NCBI RefSeq assembly: GCF_023156585.1
Contig: NZ_JALNMI010000002.1
Span: 1-64,000 of the forward strand
Direction: 5' to 3'
Source of the DNA: Subsaxibacter sp. CAU 1640
Lineage (GTDB): Bacteria; Bacteroidota; Bacteroidia; Flavobacteriales; Flavobacteriaceae
Length of the DNA stretch: 64,000 nt
Below the pieces are notes generated by a model. The model did not search any database, was not told where the DNA came from, and saw only the letters and a program-made list of their open reading frames with translations. The position numbers and the translations under genes are program-made. Below are positions 17,542 to 27,956 of this stretch, piece after piece. Every line of letters starts with the position of its first letter. The first letter of the stretch is position 1.

Positions 17542-18482
17542 TAATCTTCTCTGTTATCTATTCTCGTGTCCCGATCTAGATAATTTGGAACTCCATCCCC
17601 ATCTGTATCATCATTCATCGGATTACCGTCATGATCAATATCTTCATAACGAGTTAAAACACCATCACCATCATCATCTGTATCGAGAAAGTTTGGTATC
17701 CCATCACCATCTGTATCATCATCATAAACATTTCCATTGTTATCTAAATCTTCCAAATATGATGGAACAAAATCACTGTCATTATCATTTATTTCAGTTT
17801 GATACAAGGCAAACTTAAATATAAGGTTCGCATAAGAATTAACTCCCACAGGTGGTAGACCAAAGTACCCTAAACCTGAAGGAAAAAACATTACACCTAA
17901 ACCGTAATTATTATAGCTCAAAGTTCCATCATCATTTAAAACATAACTTTCGGCCGATTTAAATTCCGGCATCACTAAACGCCAACCCTGAACAAGATCA
18001 AGCAAATTAAAGGGAGACTGCGCATTAATAGTGTTGTCAAAAACGTCACCATCTTGCATCATACCTTCGTAGTTAGCCAAAACGGCATCAGTGAAGTGAG
18101 GGCTTTCTCCTGCGCCTTCATTTAATTTTAAGAAGTAATAAGTATATTCAACATCAAGATATGTTGTGGTACGAGTTTCTACTGCATCAATTAACATCGT
18201 GTTGACACTAGGGTTGGGCATAGGTAAGTACTCACCCGTAACCTCATCAACAGGCAATTCATTAATAATTATTTCGTCGATACTATAATCGCCAGGTGTT
18301 TCAAAAGTTCCAGAATTATAATAATGTGTTTGAAGATATCCTATTAATGAATCCCCATCAATTACTTGTTGTTCGGTTCTATCAGCTTCAACAAAAGGAA
18401 TACTGTCATCATCATCTTTTTTACACGATGAAACCAATGCGAGCAGCAAAAGCACGCCAAATGTAGATTTTCTTAAGTTCAT
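17541..18482 (-). CDS. Lipoprotein with FKBP-like domain and C-terminal calcium-binding repeats
   Basis: A 313-aa lipoprotein: signal ending LVSSC (Cys about residue 20), then an FKBP-like region (about 90-235; MMQDGDVFDNT and GWRLVMPEF match the FKBP layout). The C-terminal about 80 residues are Asp-rich thrombospondin type 3-like repeats (DTDGDGIPNFLDTDDDGDGV, DTDGDGVPNYLD) that should bind several Ca2+ ions. Prolyl isomerase activity is doubtful because few active-site aromatics are evident. It belongs to a group of FKBP-type lipoproteins common in flavobacteria, some linked to gliding/T9SS; that link is only by family here. Confidence 0.82.
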   Translation of the reverse strand: MNLRKSTFGVLLLLALVSSCKKDDDDSIPFVEADRTEQQVIDGDSLIGYLQTHYYNSGTFETPGDYSIDEIIINELPVDEVTGEYLPMPNPSVNTMLIDAVETRTTTYLDVEYTYYFLKLNEGAGESPHFTDAVLANYEGMMQDGDVFDNTINAQSPFNLLDLVQGWRLVMPEFKSAESYVLNDDGTLSYNNYGLGVMFFPSGLGYFGLPPVGVNSYANLIFKFALYQTEINDNDSDFVPSYLEDLDNNGNVYDDDTDGDGIPNFLDTDDDGDGVLTRYEDIDHDGNPMNDDTDGDGVPNYLDRDTRIDNRED

Positions 18483-18563
18483 TATTGCTTATTTTTTGTG
18501 TGCAAGATACAATATTATAATATTTTTGTGCAATTACATCAACGTTGTTTTTGATAAATTTAT

Positions 18564-18941
18564 ATGCGAATAGATAAGTTTCTTTGGTGCGTCAGATATT
18601 ATAAAACTAGAAATATTGCTACAGAAGCTTGCAAGAAAGGTCATGTAAAGGTGAATGATCAAGTGGTCAAACCCAGTAGAGAAGTTTTTCCTACCGATAA
18701 AATTGAATTAAGGAAAGATCAAATCAACTACCGACTGACGGTCAACGATATTCCCGAAAATAGGGTTGGTGCAAAGCTTGTGGATATTTATCGAACCGAC
18801 ACAACTCCTAAAGAGGCTTTCGAAGCGAAAGAATTACTTAAATACTCAAAAGATTATTATAGAAAAAAAGGTTCTGGGCGACCTACAAAGAAAGACAGAA
18901 GAGATATTGATGATTTTTATGACAATGAAGATATTGATTAA
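18564..18941 (+). CDS. RNA-binding S4 domain protein (Hsp15-like)
   Basis: A 125-aa protein with an N-terminal S4 fold (MRIDKFLWCVRYYKTRNIATEACKKGHVKVN, given here in part, about 1-65) and a basic C-terminal tail with RKKGSGRPTKKDRRD. E. coli Hsp15 binds 50S subunits carrying a stalled nascent chain and supports ribosome recycling; this protein has the same size and tail. Its stop lies 39 nt before the next gene. Confidence 0.88.
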   Translation: MRIDKFLWCVRYYKTRNIATEACKKGHVKVNDQVVKPSREVFPTDKIELRKDQINYRLTVNDIPENRVGAKLVDIYRTDTTPKEAFEAKELLKYSKDYYRKKGSGRPTKKDRRDIDDFYDNEDID

Positions 18942-18962
18942 ATAAACTCTTTTTTATCTTTG
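18934..18962 (+). promoter_or_regulatory. Promoter of the phosphoribosyltransferase gene
   Basis: TTG at 18934-18936, 18-nt spacer, TATCTTTG at 18955-18962. The -33 element lies inside the end of the S4 gene. It fixes the start at ATG 18981, since an upstream in-frame TTG is part of the -7 box. Confidence 0.65.
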
Positions 18963-18980
18963 GAATTAAAAGGAAACTTT

Positions 18981-19484
18981 ATGACTCCAGCTAAAGACAT
19001 CATTTTAAATCACGAAGAAATTAAACATAAAATCAGAAGGATTGCCTACCAGATTTATGAAAGCAATGTCAATGAAACTGAAGTTATTTTAGCAGGTATA
19101 GATTCTAACGGATATATTCTTGCCAAAAAATTAAAATCAAATTTGGACAGGATCTCAGAATTGAATTCCGTTTTATGTAAAGTCACGATTGACAAAAAGA
19201 ATCCTTTATCCAGCATCAAAACTTCTTTGAAATCGGAAGATTATAAAGGTAAATCAATCGTTCTAATCGATGATGTACTGAATTCTGGAAGCACATTAAT
19301 TTATGGGGTCAAGCATTTTCTCGAAGTTCCTTTGAAGCAATTCAAGACTGCCGTTTTAGTCAACAGAAATCACAAAAAATTTCCCGTCAAAGCTGATTTT
19401 AAGGGCATTTCCTTGTCGACATCATTGAATGAGCATGTAGAGGTTGTACTTGAAGGAAAAGAATTTGAAGCGTACTTAAAATAA
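18981..19484 (+). CDS. Phosphoribosyltransferase-domain protein (PyrR-like)
   Basis: Type I phosphoribosyltransferase fold, 167 aa. The PRPP loop SIVLIDDVLNSGSTL (about residues 92-106) is intact, and the N-terminal layout (ILNHEEIKHKIRRIAYQIYE, then VILAGIDSNGYILA) resembles PyrR/uracil and hypoxanthine enzymes. In Bacteroidota such genes sit beside aroK and are annotated only as phosphoribosyltransferase; substrate base unknown. It overlaps the tail of the convergent aroK gene by 9 nt. Confidence 0.88.
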   Translation: MTPAKDIILNHEEIKHKIRRIAYQIYESNVNETEVILAGIDSNGYILAKKLKSNLDRISELNSVLCKVTIDKKNPLSSIKTSLKSEDYKGKSIVLIDDVLNSGSTLIYGVKHFLEVPLKQFKTAVLVNRNHKKFPVKADFKGISLSTSLNEHVEVVLEGKEFEAYLK

Positions 19485-19994
19485 ATTAGCTACAATTTCT
19501 TCGGTAAGCTCATCTACAGTTTTATAATCAGCCGAAACCGTTAAATCTGCCCGATTATAAAATGGTGATCTCTCAAAAAGATGTTTGCCGATAAACTCGA
19601 CCAGTTCTTCATCGGTCTTCAAATGAGCTATCAAGGGACGTTTGGTTGTCTCATCATTCAATCGTGAAACCAAACTGGGTATTGAAAGTTTAAGATATAC
19701 ACTTCTAGCATTTTCACTAGTTAATATCCGATTCATATTTGTGCCGTAACAAGGCGTTCCTCCTCCCAATGATATAACCACATTCTTCTTTAAAAGTATT
19801 TCATTAAGGTAAAGGCTCTCTTTTTTCCTGAAATAAATTTCACCTTTTGCCTTAAACAAGTTTACGATAGACTGATTTTCATTTTGTTCAATAAATGCAT
19901 CAAGATCAATAAAATCAAATTTCAGAATTTCAGCAAGCCGTTTTCCAACAGTCGATTTACCAGAACCCATATAGCCCATTAATAAAATTTTCAT
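19476..19994 (-). CDS. aroK: Shikimate kinase
   Basis: Phosphorylates shikimate at the 3-OH with ATP, the fifth step of the chorismate pathway. The 172-aa protein has Walker A GYMGSGKST (7-15), the shikimate-binding DLDAFIE, an Arg in the IYFRKKE segment, GGGTPCYG, and the lid Arg in KRPLIAH. Length matches family. Its 3' end overlaps the convergent phosphoribosyltransferase gene by 9 nt. Confidence 0.95.
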   Translation of the reverse strand: MKILLMGYMGSGKSTVGKRLAEILKFDFIDLDAFIEQNENQSIVNLFKAKGEIYFRKKESLYLNEILLKKNVVISLGGGTPCYGTNMNRILTSENARSVYLKLSIPSLVSRLNDETTKRPLIAHLKTDEELVEFIGKHLFERSPFYNRADLTVSADYKTVDELTEEIVANLF

Positions 19995-20073
19995 AACTTT
20001 TAATATAGAAAATTGATTTTAAACTTCTTACGCTTAAACCGAATAAAAAAAACAAATTTATATCAAAAAAGCG

Positions 20074-20104
20074 TTGCATTATAAATTAATCGTTTTTATA
20101 TTTG
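20074..20104 (+). promoter_or_regulatory. tRNA-Lys promoter
   Basis: TTG at 20074-20076, exact 20-nt spacer, TATATTTG at 20097-20104, followed by GCACCCTCG as in the outward promoter at 31-62. Confidence 0.8.
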
Positions 20105-20121
20105 CACCCTCGTAAAACAAA

Positions 20122-20194
20122 GACTCGGTAGCTCAGCTGGTAGAGCACAACACTTTTAATGTTGGGGTCCTGGGTTCGAGCCCCAGCCGGGTCA
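20122..20194 (+). tRNA. tRNA-Lys (anticodon TTT)
   Basis: Full cloverleaf of 73 nt. The acceptor stem GACTCGG pairs with CCGGGTC, the D arm holds AGCTCAGCTGG, the anticodon stem CAACA/TGTTG encloses loop CTTTTAA with anticodon TTT, and the T arm contains GGTTCGAGCC. CCA is not encoded. Confidence 0.96.
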
Positions 20195-20195
20195 C

Positions 20196-20227
20196 AAAAA
20201 GTTAAGCATTTGCTTGACTTTTTTTTT
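20196..20227 (+). terminator. Terminator after tRNA-Lys
   Basis: AAGTTAAGCA (20199-20208) pairs with TGCTTGACTT (20211-20220), one wobble, followed by T8. This separates tRNA-Lys from tRNA-Leu. Confidence 0.8.
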
Positions 20228-20251
20228 ACCTTTATCTTTATATTGAATTAA

Positions 20252-20336
20252 GCGCACGTGGCGGAATTGGTAGACGCGCCAGCTTGAGGGGCTGGTATCC
20301 GTTTAGGATGTGGAAGTTCGAGTCTTCTCGTGCGCA
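20252..20336 (+). tRNA. tRNA-Leu (anticodon GAG)
   Basis: An 85-nt class II tRNA. The acceptor GCGCACG pairs with CGTGCGC, the anticodon stem CCAGC/GCTGG encloses TTGAGGG with anticodon GAG, a long variable arm (ATCCGTTTAGGAT) is present, and the T arm contains GTTCGAGTC. CCA is not encoded. Confidence 0.95.
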
Positions 20337-20375
20337 CTTTTCTCTTCATTTTTTTCTACAATAAGTATTTTTAAT

Positions 20376-20383
20376 TATTTTTG
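20376..20383 (+). promoter_or_regulatory. -7 promoter element of the MerR-family gene
   Basis: TATTTTTG, 21 nt before the ATG at 20405. It overlaps the first of two direct GTTTAA copies (20383-20388 and 20397-20402), the same hexamer found in the crtI promoter inverted repeat, so autoregulation is plausible. Confidence 0.5.
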
Positions 20384-20404
20384 TTTAAGATTATACGTTT
20401 AAAA

Positions 20405-21304
20405 ATGAACAATCTTAAATCTACGTTCAGCATCAAGGACCTTGAAAATCTCACTGGTATTAAAGCTCATACCATTCGAATTTGGGAAAGAAGATACAAT
20501 CTTTTACAGCCTGAAAGAACTGAAACGAATATAAGATATTACGATCTAAAAAGTCTGCAGACACTTCTGAACGTTAGTTATTTAAATGATAACGGTTTTA
20601 AAATTTCCAAAATTGCTGCGATTCCCAAAGATAAACTGGGTGAATTGGTCAAAAATAATGCCGTTGGGGATAGTGCTAAAGACCACACTTTAAATTTGCT
20701 GAAATTATCGATGCTCAATTTCGATCAACAAATGTTTCAATCTACCTATACAAATCTATCAAAGACGAAATCTTTCAGGGAAATTTTCAATGATATTCTC
20801 ATTCCTTTACTTTCGGAAATTGGTGTATTATGGCAAACCGATACAATTACACCGGCCCATGAACATTTTATATCCAATTTAATTCGCCAAAAGATTATTC
20901 TAAATACAGAAAAAGTTCAGTCCACAACTATTTCAAATTCCAACACCACTTTTGTATTGTTTTTACCAGATAACGAGATCCACGAATTGGGACTTATGTA
21001 TCTGAATTTTGAGATAATTTCAAGAGGTTACAATTCGATTTTATTAGGACCAAGTGTTCCTATTTCTAGCTTGATAAGCCTAACGGACAACTATGATAAT
21101 ATTACCTTTGTTTCATACTTCACAATAAAGCCAGAAATTGATGAGCTTCCAAAATACCTAAAGAGTTTTGAAAATCAACTTCTTATGAAAAAAGATAATA
21201 CACTTTGGGTGCTTGGCAAAATGGCTGAACACGTCAAAAAGGAAAAAGTTTCTACCAAAATCAAGGTCTTTAATTCGATCGATAATTTGATTGGTGAATT
21301 ATAA
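20405..21304 (+). CDS. CarH-like MerR-family regulator with cobalamin-binding motifs
   Basis: A 299-aa regulator. The N-terminal MerR winged helix (about 6-75) includes FSIKDLENLTGIKAHTIRIW and RRYNLLQP. The C-terminal half resembles the light sensor CarH/LitR: a four-helix cap with the signature W-x9-EH (W143, E153, H154) and a B12-binding Rossmann domain with E-x-H-x-x-G (E191, H193, G196). The downstream GG-type motif is degraded (WVLGKM). In CarH, adenosylcobalamin-bound tetramers repress carotenoid genes in the dark and light releases them. With crtI-crtB-crtZ-crtY next door, light control of pigment is a strong inference. ATG 20405 is used because the upstream TTG lies in the promoter. 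Confidence 0.88.
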   Translation: MNNLKSTFSIKDLENLTGIKAHTIRIWERRYNLLQPERTETNIRYYDLKSLQTLLNVSYLNDNGFKISKIAAIPKDKLGELVKNNAVGDSAKDHTLNLLKLSMLNFDQQMFQSTYTNLSKTKSFREIFNDILIPLLSEIGVLWQTDTITPAHEHFISNLIRQKIILNTEKVQSTTISNSNTTFVLFLPDNEIHELGLMYLNFEIISRGYNSILLGPSVPISSLISLTDNYDNITFVSYFTIKPEIDELPKYLKSFENQLLMKKDNTLWVLGKMAEHVKKEKVSTKIKVFNSIDNLIGEL

Positions 21305-21315
21305 TCACATTTGAA

Positions 21316-21346
21316 TTGTTTTTTGTTTAACTTTTTTTTATTTTTG
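21316..21346 (+). promoter_or_regulatory. crtI promoter
   Basis: TTG at 21316-21318, 20-nt spacer, TATTTTTG at 21339-21346, only 7 nt before the crtI ATG, so the transcript is nearly leaderless. Confidence 0.7.
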
Positions 21347-21354
21347 TTAAACAA
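21323..21354. promoter_or_regulatory. Candidate operator: 9-bp inverted repeat in the crtI promoter
   Basis: TTGTTTAAC (21323-21331) and GTTAAACAA (21346-21354) are perfect complements 14 nt apart. The arms flank the -7 box and the right arm ends on the A of the crtI ATG. This is a good place for the adjacent MerR-type repressor to block RNA polymerase. Binding is not shown. Confidence 0.55.
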
Positions 21355-22820
21355 TGAATAAACAAATTGCAATTATCGGCTCTGGATTTTCAGCTCTCGC
21401 TGCAGCGTGCTATTTAGCTAAAGAAGGTAATTCTGTTACGGTATTTGAAAAAAACAAATCTGTTGGAGGTCGTGCCAGGCAACTGTTGCGTGATGGATTT
21501 ACATTTGATATTGGACCAACGTGGTATTGGATGCCAGATGTGTTTGAACGTTTCTTTGCAGATTTTGACAAGTCTCCATCTGAATACTATAACCTTGAAA
21601 AGCTTAATCCCGCATATAGCGTGTATTTTGGCAAAGATGATTTTATTACCATCGAAGACACTTTAGGGAAAATTTGCGAAACATTTGAAAAAGAAGAAAA
21701 AGGAAGTTCTAAAAAGCTTCAAGAGTTTATTGCAAGTGCAAAATCCAATTATGACGTTGCGATAAAGGATTTGGTTTACAGACCAGGGGTCTCACCTTTT
21801 GAGTTGATGACTCTGGAAACCATCAAGAAAATCGACCAATTTTTTAGCACTATCAAAAAAGACGTGCGTAGAGAGTTTAAAAATGAGCGTTTGGCAATGA
21901 TTTTAGAGTTTCCAGTGCTTTTTTTAGGTGCTAAACCAAGCAATACGCCTTCATTTTATAGTTTTATGAACTATGCTGATTTTGGCATTGGTACATTTCA
22001 CCCTAAAAAAGGAATGTATCAAGTTATTTTAGCTTTAAAAAAATTAGCTGAAGAACTGGGTGTTACAATTAAAACCGAAAACCCAATTGAAAAAATTGTC
22101 GTATCTAATGGTAAAGCAGAAGGCATCGTTTCAAATGGCATCACTCATAGTTGCGATATCGTTTTGAGTGGGGCCGATTATCATCATTCGGAAAATTTGT
22201 TGGATAAGCAATTCCGTCAGTATTCAGAATCCTATTGGGAAAAGAAAGTATTTGCACCTTCTTCACTCCTATTCTATGTAGGTTTTGATAAAAAAATCAA
22301 CAATGTTAACCATCACACATTATTTTTTGATGTTGATTTTGAAACTCATGCAAAAGATATCTATGATAACCCAAAATGGCCAGAAAACCCATTATTTTAT
22401 GCAAGCTTTCCATCTATCACTGATGAAAGTGTGGCTCCAACGGGGAAAGAAGCTGGAATTTTTTTGATTCCACTTGCGCCTGGAATTGTAGATACACCAG
22501 AAATTAGAGAGCGCTATTTTGAAAAAATTATTACTCGATTTGAGAATTTAACTTCACAAATTGTTAGGAATAGCATTATATTTAAGGAATCCTTTTGTGT
22601 AAATGACTTTATAAATGACTATAATTCATATAAAGGAAATGCTTACGGTATGGCCAACACATTGATGCAAACCGCTTTTTTGAGGCCAAAGCTAAAGAGT
22701 AAAAAGGTAGACAACCTTTATTTTACAGGTCAATTGACGGTTCCAGGACCTGGTGTTCCTCCTTCATTGATTTCTGGAAAACTGGTATCTGAACTCATTA
22801 AAAAACATCATAATAATTAA
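21354..22820 (+). CDS. crtI: Phytoene desaturase (lycopene-forming)
   Basis: FAD-dependent desaturase that turns phytoene into lycopene in four steps at the membrane. The 488-aa protein has the N-terminal dinucleotide fold (IAIIGSGFSALAAACYLA, then VFEKNKSVGGRARQL), and the CrtI C-terminal signature FTGQLTVPGPGVPPSLISGK (about 463-482). Length fits the family. It is first in the crtI-crtB-crtZ-crtY operon, right behind the MerR gene, with its own promoter and inverted-repeat operator candidate. Confidence 0.95.
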   Translation: MNKQIAIIGSGFSALAAACYLAKEGNSVTVFEKNKSVGGRARQLLRDGFTFDIGPTWYWMPDVFERFFADFDKSPSEYYNLEKLNPAYSVYFGKDDFITIEDTLGKICETFEKEEKGSSKKLQEFIASAKSNYDVAIKDLVYRPGVSPFELMTLETIKKIDQFFSTIKKDVRREFKNERLAMILEFPVLFLGAKPSNTPSFYSFMNYADFGIGTFHPKKGMYQVILALKKLAEELGVTIKTENPIEKIVVSNGKAEGIVSNGITHSCDIVLSGADYHHSENLLDKQFRQYSESYWEKKVFAPSSLLFYVGFDKKINNVNHHTLFFDVDFETHAKDIYDNPKWPENPLFYASFPSITDESVAPTGKEAGIFLIPLAPGIVDTPEIRERYFEKIITRFENLTSQIVRNSIIFKESFCVNDFINDYNSYKGNAYGMANTLMQTAFLRPKLKSKKVDNLYFTGQLTVPGPGVPPSLISGKLVSELIKKHHNN

Positions 22821-22897
22821 AGTATGAGTGCCATAATACTATTTGCTCCAAATATTTAAGCTTTCCATAGGATCCTTATAAAATAATAAATATACAG

Positions 22898-23737
22898 ATG
22901 AAAACACTGTTTGATTTAGTTTCCCACCAATGCAGTAAAACTGTTACAAAGTCTTACAGCACCTCTTTTTCGCTGGCAACCAAAATGTTATGTGGATCAA
23001 TTCGACAAGACATTTATAATATTTATGGTTTCGTGAGGTTCGCCGACGAAATAGTTGACACGTTTCATGATTATAACAAAGAGTTTCTTTTCAATCACTT
23101 TGAGAAAGATTTGGAATTAGCACTTGAACAAAAAATCAGTTTAAATCCAATTCTTAATTCTTTTCAGGAAACTTATCACAAATATAACATCGATAAGCAC
23201 TTGGTCGACTCCTTTATGAAAAGTATGCGCTTAGATTTACACAAAAGCACCTATCTCACAGATGACGAATATAAAATGTACATATATGGCTCGGCAGATG
23301 TGGTTGGATTGATGTGTCTGAAAGTCTTTGTCAAAGGAGATTCCGAAAAGTATGAATCTTTGAAAGACAGTGCCATGAGTTTAGGGTCGGCTTTTCAAAA
23401 GGTAAATTTTTTAAGAGATTTGAAGGCCGATTATGAGGATTTGAGTAGAACATATTTTCCAAACACCGATTTAAGTAAACTTGATGAGGCTTCAAAAAAA
23501 GCGATTATTGATGAGATTGAAATCGATTTTGCAAAAGGCCTAAAGGGGATCAAAGAGCTACCATTGGAAGCCAAATTTGGCGTGTTTATGGCGTATCGTT
23601 ACTACAATCAGCTATTGAAAAAACTCAAAAAAACGCCTGCACTGGATATTAAAGCTTCAAGAATAAGGGTTCCGAATTATAAGAAAATTGAGCTTTTAAC
23701 TAGAAGTTACGTGAAATACCAACTTAATTTATTGTAA
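22898..23737 (+). CDS. crtB: Phytoene synthase
   Basis: Condenses two geranylgeranyl diphosphates to phytoene (279 aa). Trans-isoprenyl synthase motifs are clear: KSYSTSFSLAT near residue 20, the first Asp-rich DEIVD in FVRFADEIVDTF, and the second in KVNFLRDLKADYEDLSRTYFP, both binding Mg2+-diphosphate. It lies 77 nt after crtI and 8 nt before crtZ. Squalene synthase is an alternative of the same fold but the context argues against it. GGPP synthase (crtE) is not in this window. Confidence 0.94.
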   Translation: MKTLFDLVSHQCSKTVTKSYSTSFSLATKMLCGSIRQDIYNIYGFVRFADEIVDTFHDYNKEFLFNHFEKDLELALEQKISLNPILNSFQETYHKYNIDKHLVDSFMKSMRLDLHKSTYLTDDEYKMYIYGSADVVGLMCLKVFVKGDSEKYESLKDSAMSLGSAFQKVNFLRDLKADYEDLSRTYFPNTDLSKLDEASKKAIIDEIEIDFAKGLKGIKELPLEAKFGVFMAYRYYNQLLKKLKKTPALDIKASRIRVPNYKKIELLTRSYVKYQLNLL

Positions 23738-23745
23738 ATTTAAAT

Positions 23746-24195
23746 ATGCATATTATTCTTTGGATATTGATTTTTCTAGGAACCTTTTTCATTATGGAGT
23801 TCATGGCTTGGTTTACCCACAAGTATATCATGCACGGATTTTTATGGAGTCTACATAAAGATCATCACAAAAAGGATCATAAAAGTTGGTTTGAGCGCAA
23901 TGATGCTTTTTTTCTCTTCTATGCTATTGTTAGTATGGTATGTTTCTATCTATGGAATTATGAAGATGTTTGGTATTGTTTACCAATAGCTTTAGGAATT
24001 ATGGTTTATGGAGCAGCCTATTTTATGGTTCATGATATTTTTATACATCAAAGGTTTAAACTTTTTAGAAATGCCAATAATTGGTATGCAAGAGGTGTAA
24101 GAAGAGCTCATAAAATGCATCATAAACATCTAGGTAAGGATGATGGAGAATGTTTCGGTATGTTGGTAGTTCCATTTAAGTATTTCAAAAGATAA
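23746..24195 (+). CDS. crtZ: Beta-carotene hydroxylase
   Basis: Non-haem di-iron membrane hydroxylase adding 3-OH groups to beta-ionone rings (beta-carotene to zeaxanthin). The 149-aa chain has the fatty-acid-hydroxylase His clusters: HKYIMH, HKDHH, HDIFIH and HKMHHKH, plus the family start of hydrophobic helices. Short length is typical of bacterial CrtZ. It is 8 nt after crtB and likely co-translated. Confidence 0.94.
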   Translation: MHIILWILIFLGTFFIMEFMAWFTHKYIMHGFLWSLHKDHHKKDHKSWFERNDAFFLFYAIVSMVCFYLWNYEDVWYCLPIALGIMVYGAAYFMVHDIFIHQRFKLFRNANNWYARGVRRAHKMHHKHLGKDDGECFGMLVVPFKYFKR

Positions 24196-24243
24196 TTTTC
24201 TTTAGATTTCATTTTTGATGATAATCACATTCAATAGTATTAA

Positions 24244-24939
24244 ATGACATATCTCTATTTACTTCTTGATATCGGTTCATTATCACTTCCTTTAATTTTT
24301 AGCTTTCATCCTAAATTAAAATTCTACAACTATTGGAAGGCATTGTTTCCAGCGATCGTAATCATGATGGCTGTCTTTATTCCCTGGGATATCATTTTTA
24401 CCGACAATGGTTTTTGGGGTTTTAATGAAGCCTATTTTTCCGGAATTAACATTGTCAACCTTCCATTGGAGGAGTGGTTATTTTTTATCTGTATACCATT
24501 TGCCTGTGTTTTCACGCATTATTCATTGATTTATTTTTTTCCAAATACACAACTCTCAACTAAAAAGACAAGACTAATTACCAATATTCTAATTATTCTT
24601 ATGCTTGTCCTTACGTTCATCTTTCATGACAGATGGTATCCAATGGTTAATTTCTCGTATGCAATTCTATTATTATTGATTGTTAAGCATTATAACGTAG
24701 AAGTTCTTCAAAAATACTATTTGACATTTTTAATCATTTTGATACCATTTTTTATTGTCAATGGCATTCTAACTGGTAGTTTGATTGAAAATGAGGTCGT
24801 TTGGTACAACAATGATGAAACTATGGGAGTGCGAATCTTCACAATACCTGTTGAAGACTCCGTTTATGCATTCACTATGATTTTGACGGTTTTGGCTCTA
24901 ACCAAATATTTCAAATCTAAATTTTCAACAGCGAATTAA
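24244..24939 (+). CDS. crtY: Lycopene beta-cyclase, fused CrtYc-CrtYd type
   Basis: Membrane lycopene cyclase of 231 aa with about seven helices and two related halves, each ending in the acidic catalytic-type motif: LPLEEWLFF in the first and IPVEDSVYAF in the second. This is the fused form of the heterodimeric CrtYc/CrtYd cyclases of Actinobacteria, not the flavoprotein CrtY. Together with crtI, crtB and crtZ it predicts zeaxanthin. Its last 23 nt overlap the convergent thioredoxin-like gene. Confidence 0.9.
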   Translation: MTYLYLLLDIGSLSLPLIFSFHPKLKFYNYWKALFPAIVIMMAVFIPWDIIFTDNGFWGFNEAYFSGINIVNLPLEEWLFFICIPFACVFTHYSLIYFFPNTQLSTKKTRLITNILIILMLVLTFIFHDRWYPMVNFSYAILLLLIVKHYNVEVLQKYYLTFLIILIPFFIVNGILTGSLIENEVVWYNNDETMGVRIFTIPVEDSVYAFTMILTVLALTKYFKSKFSTAN

Positions 24940-25480
24940 GTAAGTCTTGGACTTTTTCACTGTTCCAATCGGCCGCGCCCGTTTTGTCAATGATGATGTA
25001 TCCTTCTTTATCTATAATGTATGTTTTAGGAATTGATGAGCTATCAAACATTTTGGGTTGAGGCTTGATAGAAGAATACACCTTAAAATTATAATCATTT
25101 TTTAGTTTGAATTGAGAGATCGTGGATTTATCCTCATTTGAAATCAACAAAAAAACGACATTATCTTTATAAGTGTTGTAAAGCATATTTAAACTGGGCA
25201 TTTCAGCAATGCATGGAGGACACCAAGTCGCCCAAAAATTTATTATAACCACTTTACCTTTCACTTCTTCATAAGAAAACTCCTTTCCAGCTTCATCTAT
25301 GAGCTTCCAGTTATAGTCTGCAACCTTAATACGTTTTCCTTCATCAATCACCGAAGGACTGAACAAAGCCAAGCCTTTATGAATTAAAATCTGCAAAGGT
25401 TGACGGGTTTGCGGAATAATCATTATCAAAATGATTATCAGTAAAAAAATGTTGTTACGTCTTTTTTTGGAAATTTTCAT
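24917..25480 (-). CDS. TlpA-like membrane-anchored thiol-disulfide oxidoreductase
   Basis: A 187-aa protein with one N-terminal membrane helix (about 10-24) and a periplasmic thioredoxin domain with active site WCPPC (C87, C90) inside NFWATWCPPCIAEMPSLN, and the cis-Pro region SSIPKTYIIDKEG. TlpA/ResA proteins reduce apocytochrome or copper-site cysteines. The start MKISKKRRNN at 25480 places basic residues before the helix; the longer start at 25501 lies within the aconitase terminator hairpin. It is convergent with crtY and probably unrelated to it. Confidence 0.9.
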   Translation of the reverse strand: MKISKKRRNNIFLLIIILIMIIPQTRQPLQILIHKGLALFSPSVIDEGKRIKVADYNWKLIDEAGKEFSYEEVKGKVVIINFWATWCPPCIAEMPSLNMLYNTYKDNVVFLLISNEDKSTISQFKLKNDYNFKVYSSIKPQPKMFDSSSIPKTYIIDKEGYIIIDKTGAADWNSEKVQDLLNSLLKI

Positions 25481-25485
25481 GGCTG

Positions 25486-25521
25486 AAAAAAAAACTCCCA
25501 TACAAATCGGGAGTTTTTTTT
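25486..25521 (-). terminator. Intrinsic terminator after aconitase
   Basis: ACTCCC (25494-25499) pairs with GGGAGT (25509-25514), extended by A-tract/T-tract pairing. The U-run on the minus strand serves the aconitase gene ending at 25538. Confidence 0.85.
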
Positions 25522-25537
25522 ATTATAACATTAATTA

Positions 25538-27799
<2,262 letters not shown>

Positions 27800-27853
27800 A
27801 TATTATAATTTAAAATTTGTATTAAGTGTTTGGTTGCATTAATTAAAGTCATG

Positions 27854-27861
27854 CAAAATTA
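27854..27861 (-). promoter_or_regulatory. Aconitase -7 promoter element
   Basis: TAATTTTG on the minus strand about 54 nt before the ATG; no clear -33 TTG at 19-20 nt. Confidence 0.4.
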
Positions 27862-27956
27862 CGGAATTTCAAAGACTTTTAAAAATATGTAACAAAATGC
27901 ATGAATTCATAAACATTCATCAATAGGACGATTATTTTTCAGAATATACTTAAGTA

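Noticed and set aside
17585-17818. His-rich 77-residue plus-strand reading frame
   Set aside because: It is the antisense shadow of the Asp-rich calcium repeats of the lipoprotein on the minus strand.
20381-20404. TTG start for the MerR regulator
   Set aside because: The TTG lies in the -7 promoter box (TATTTTTG) and cannot be in the mRNA.
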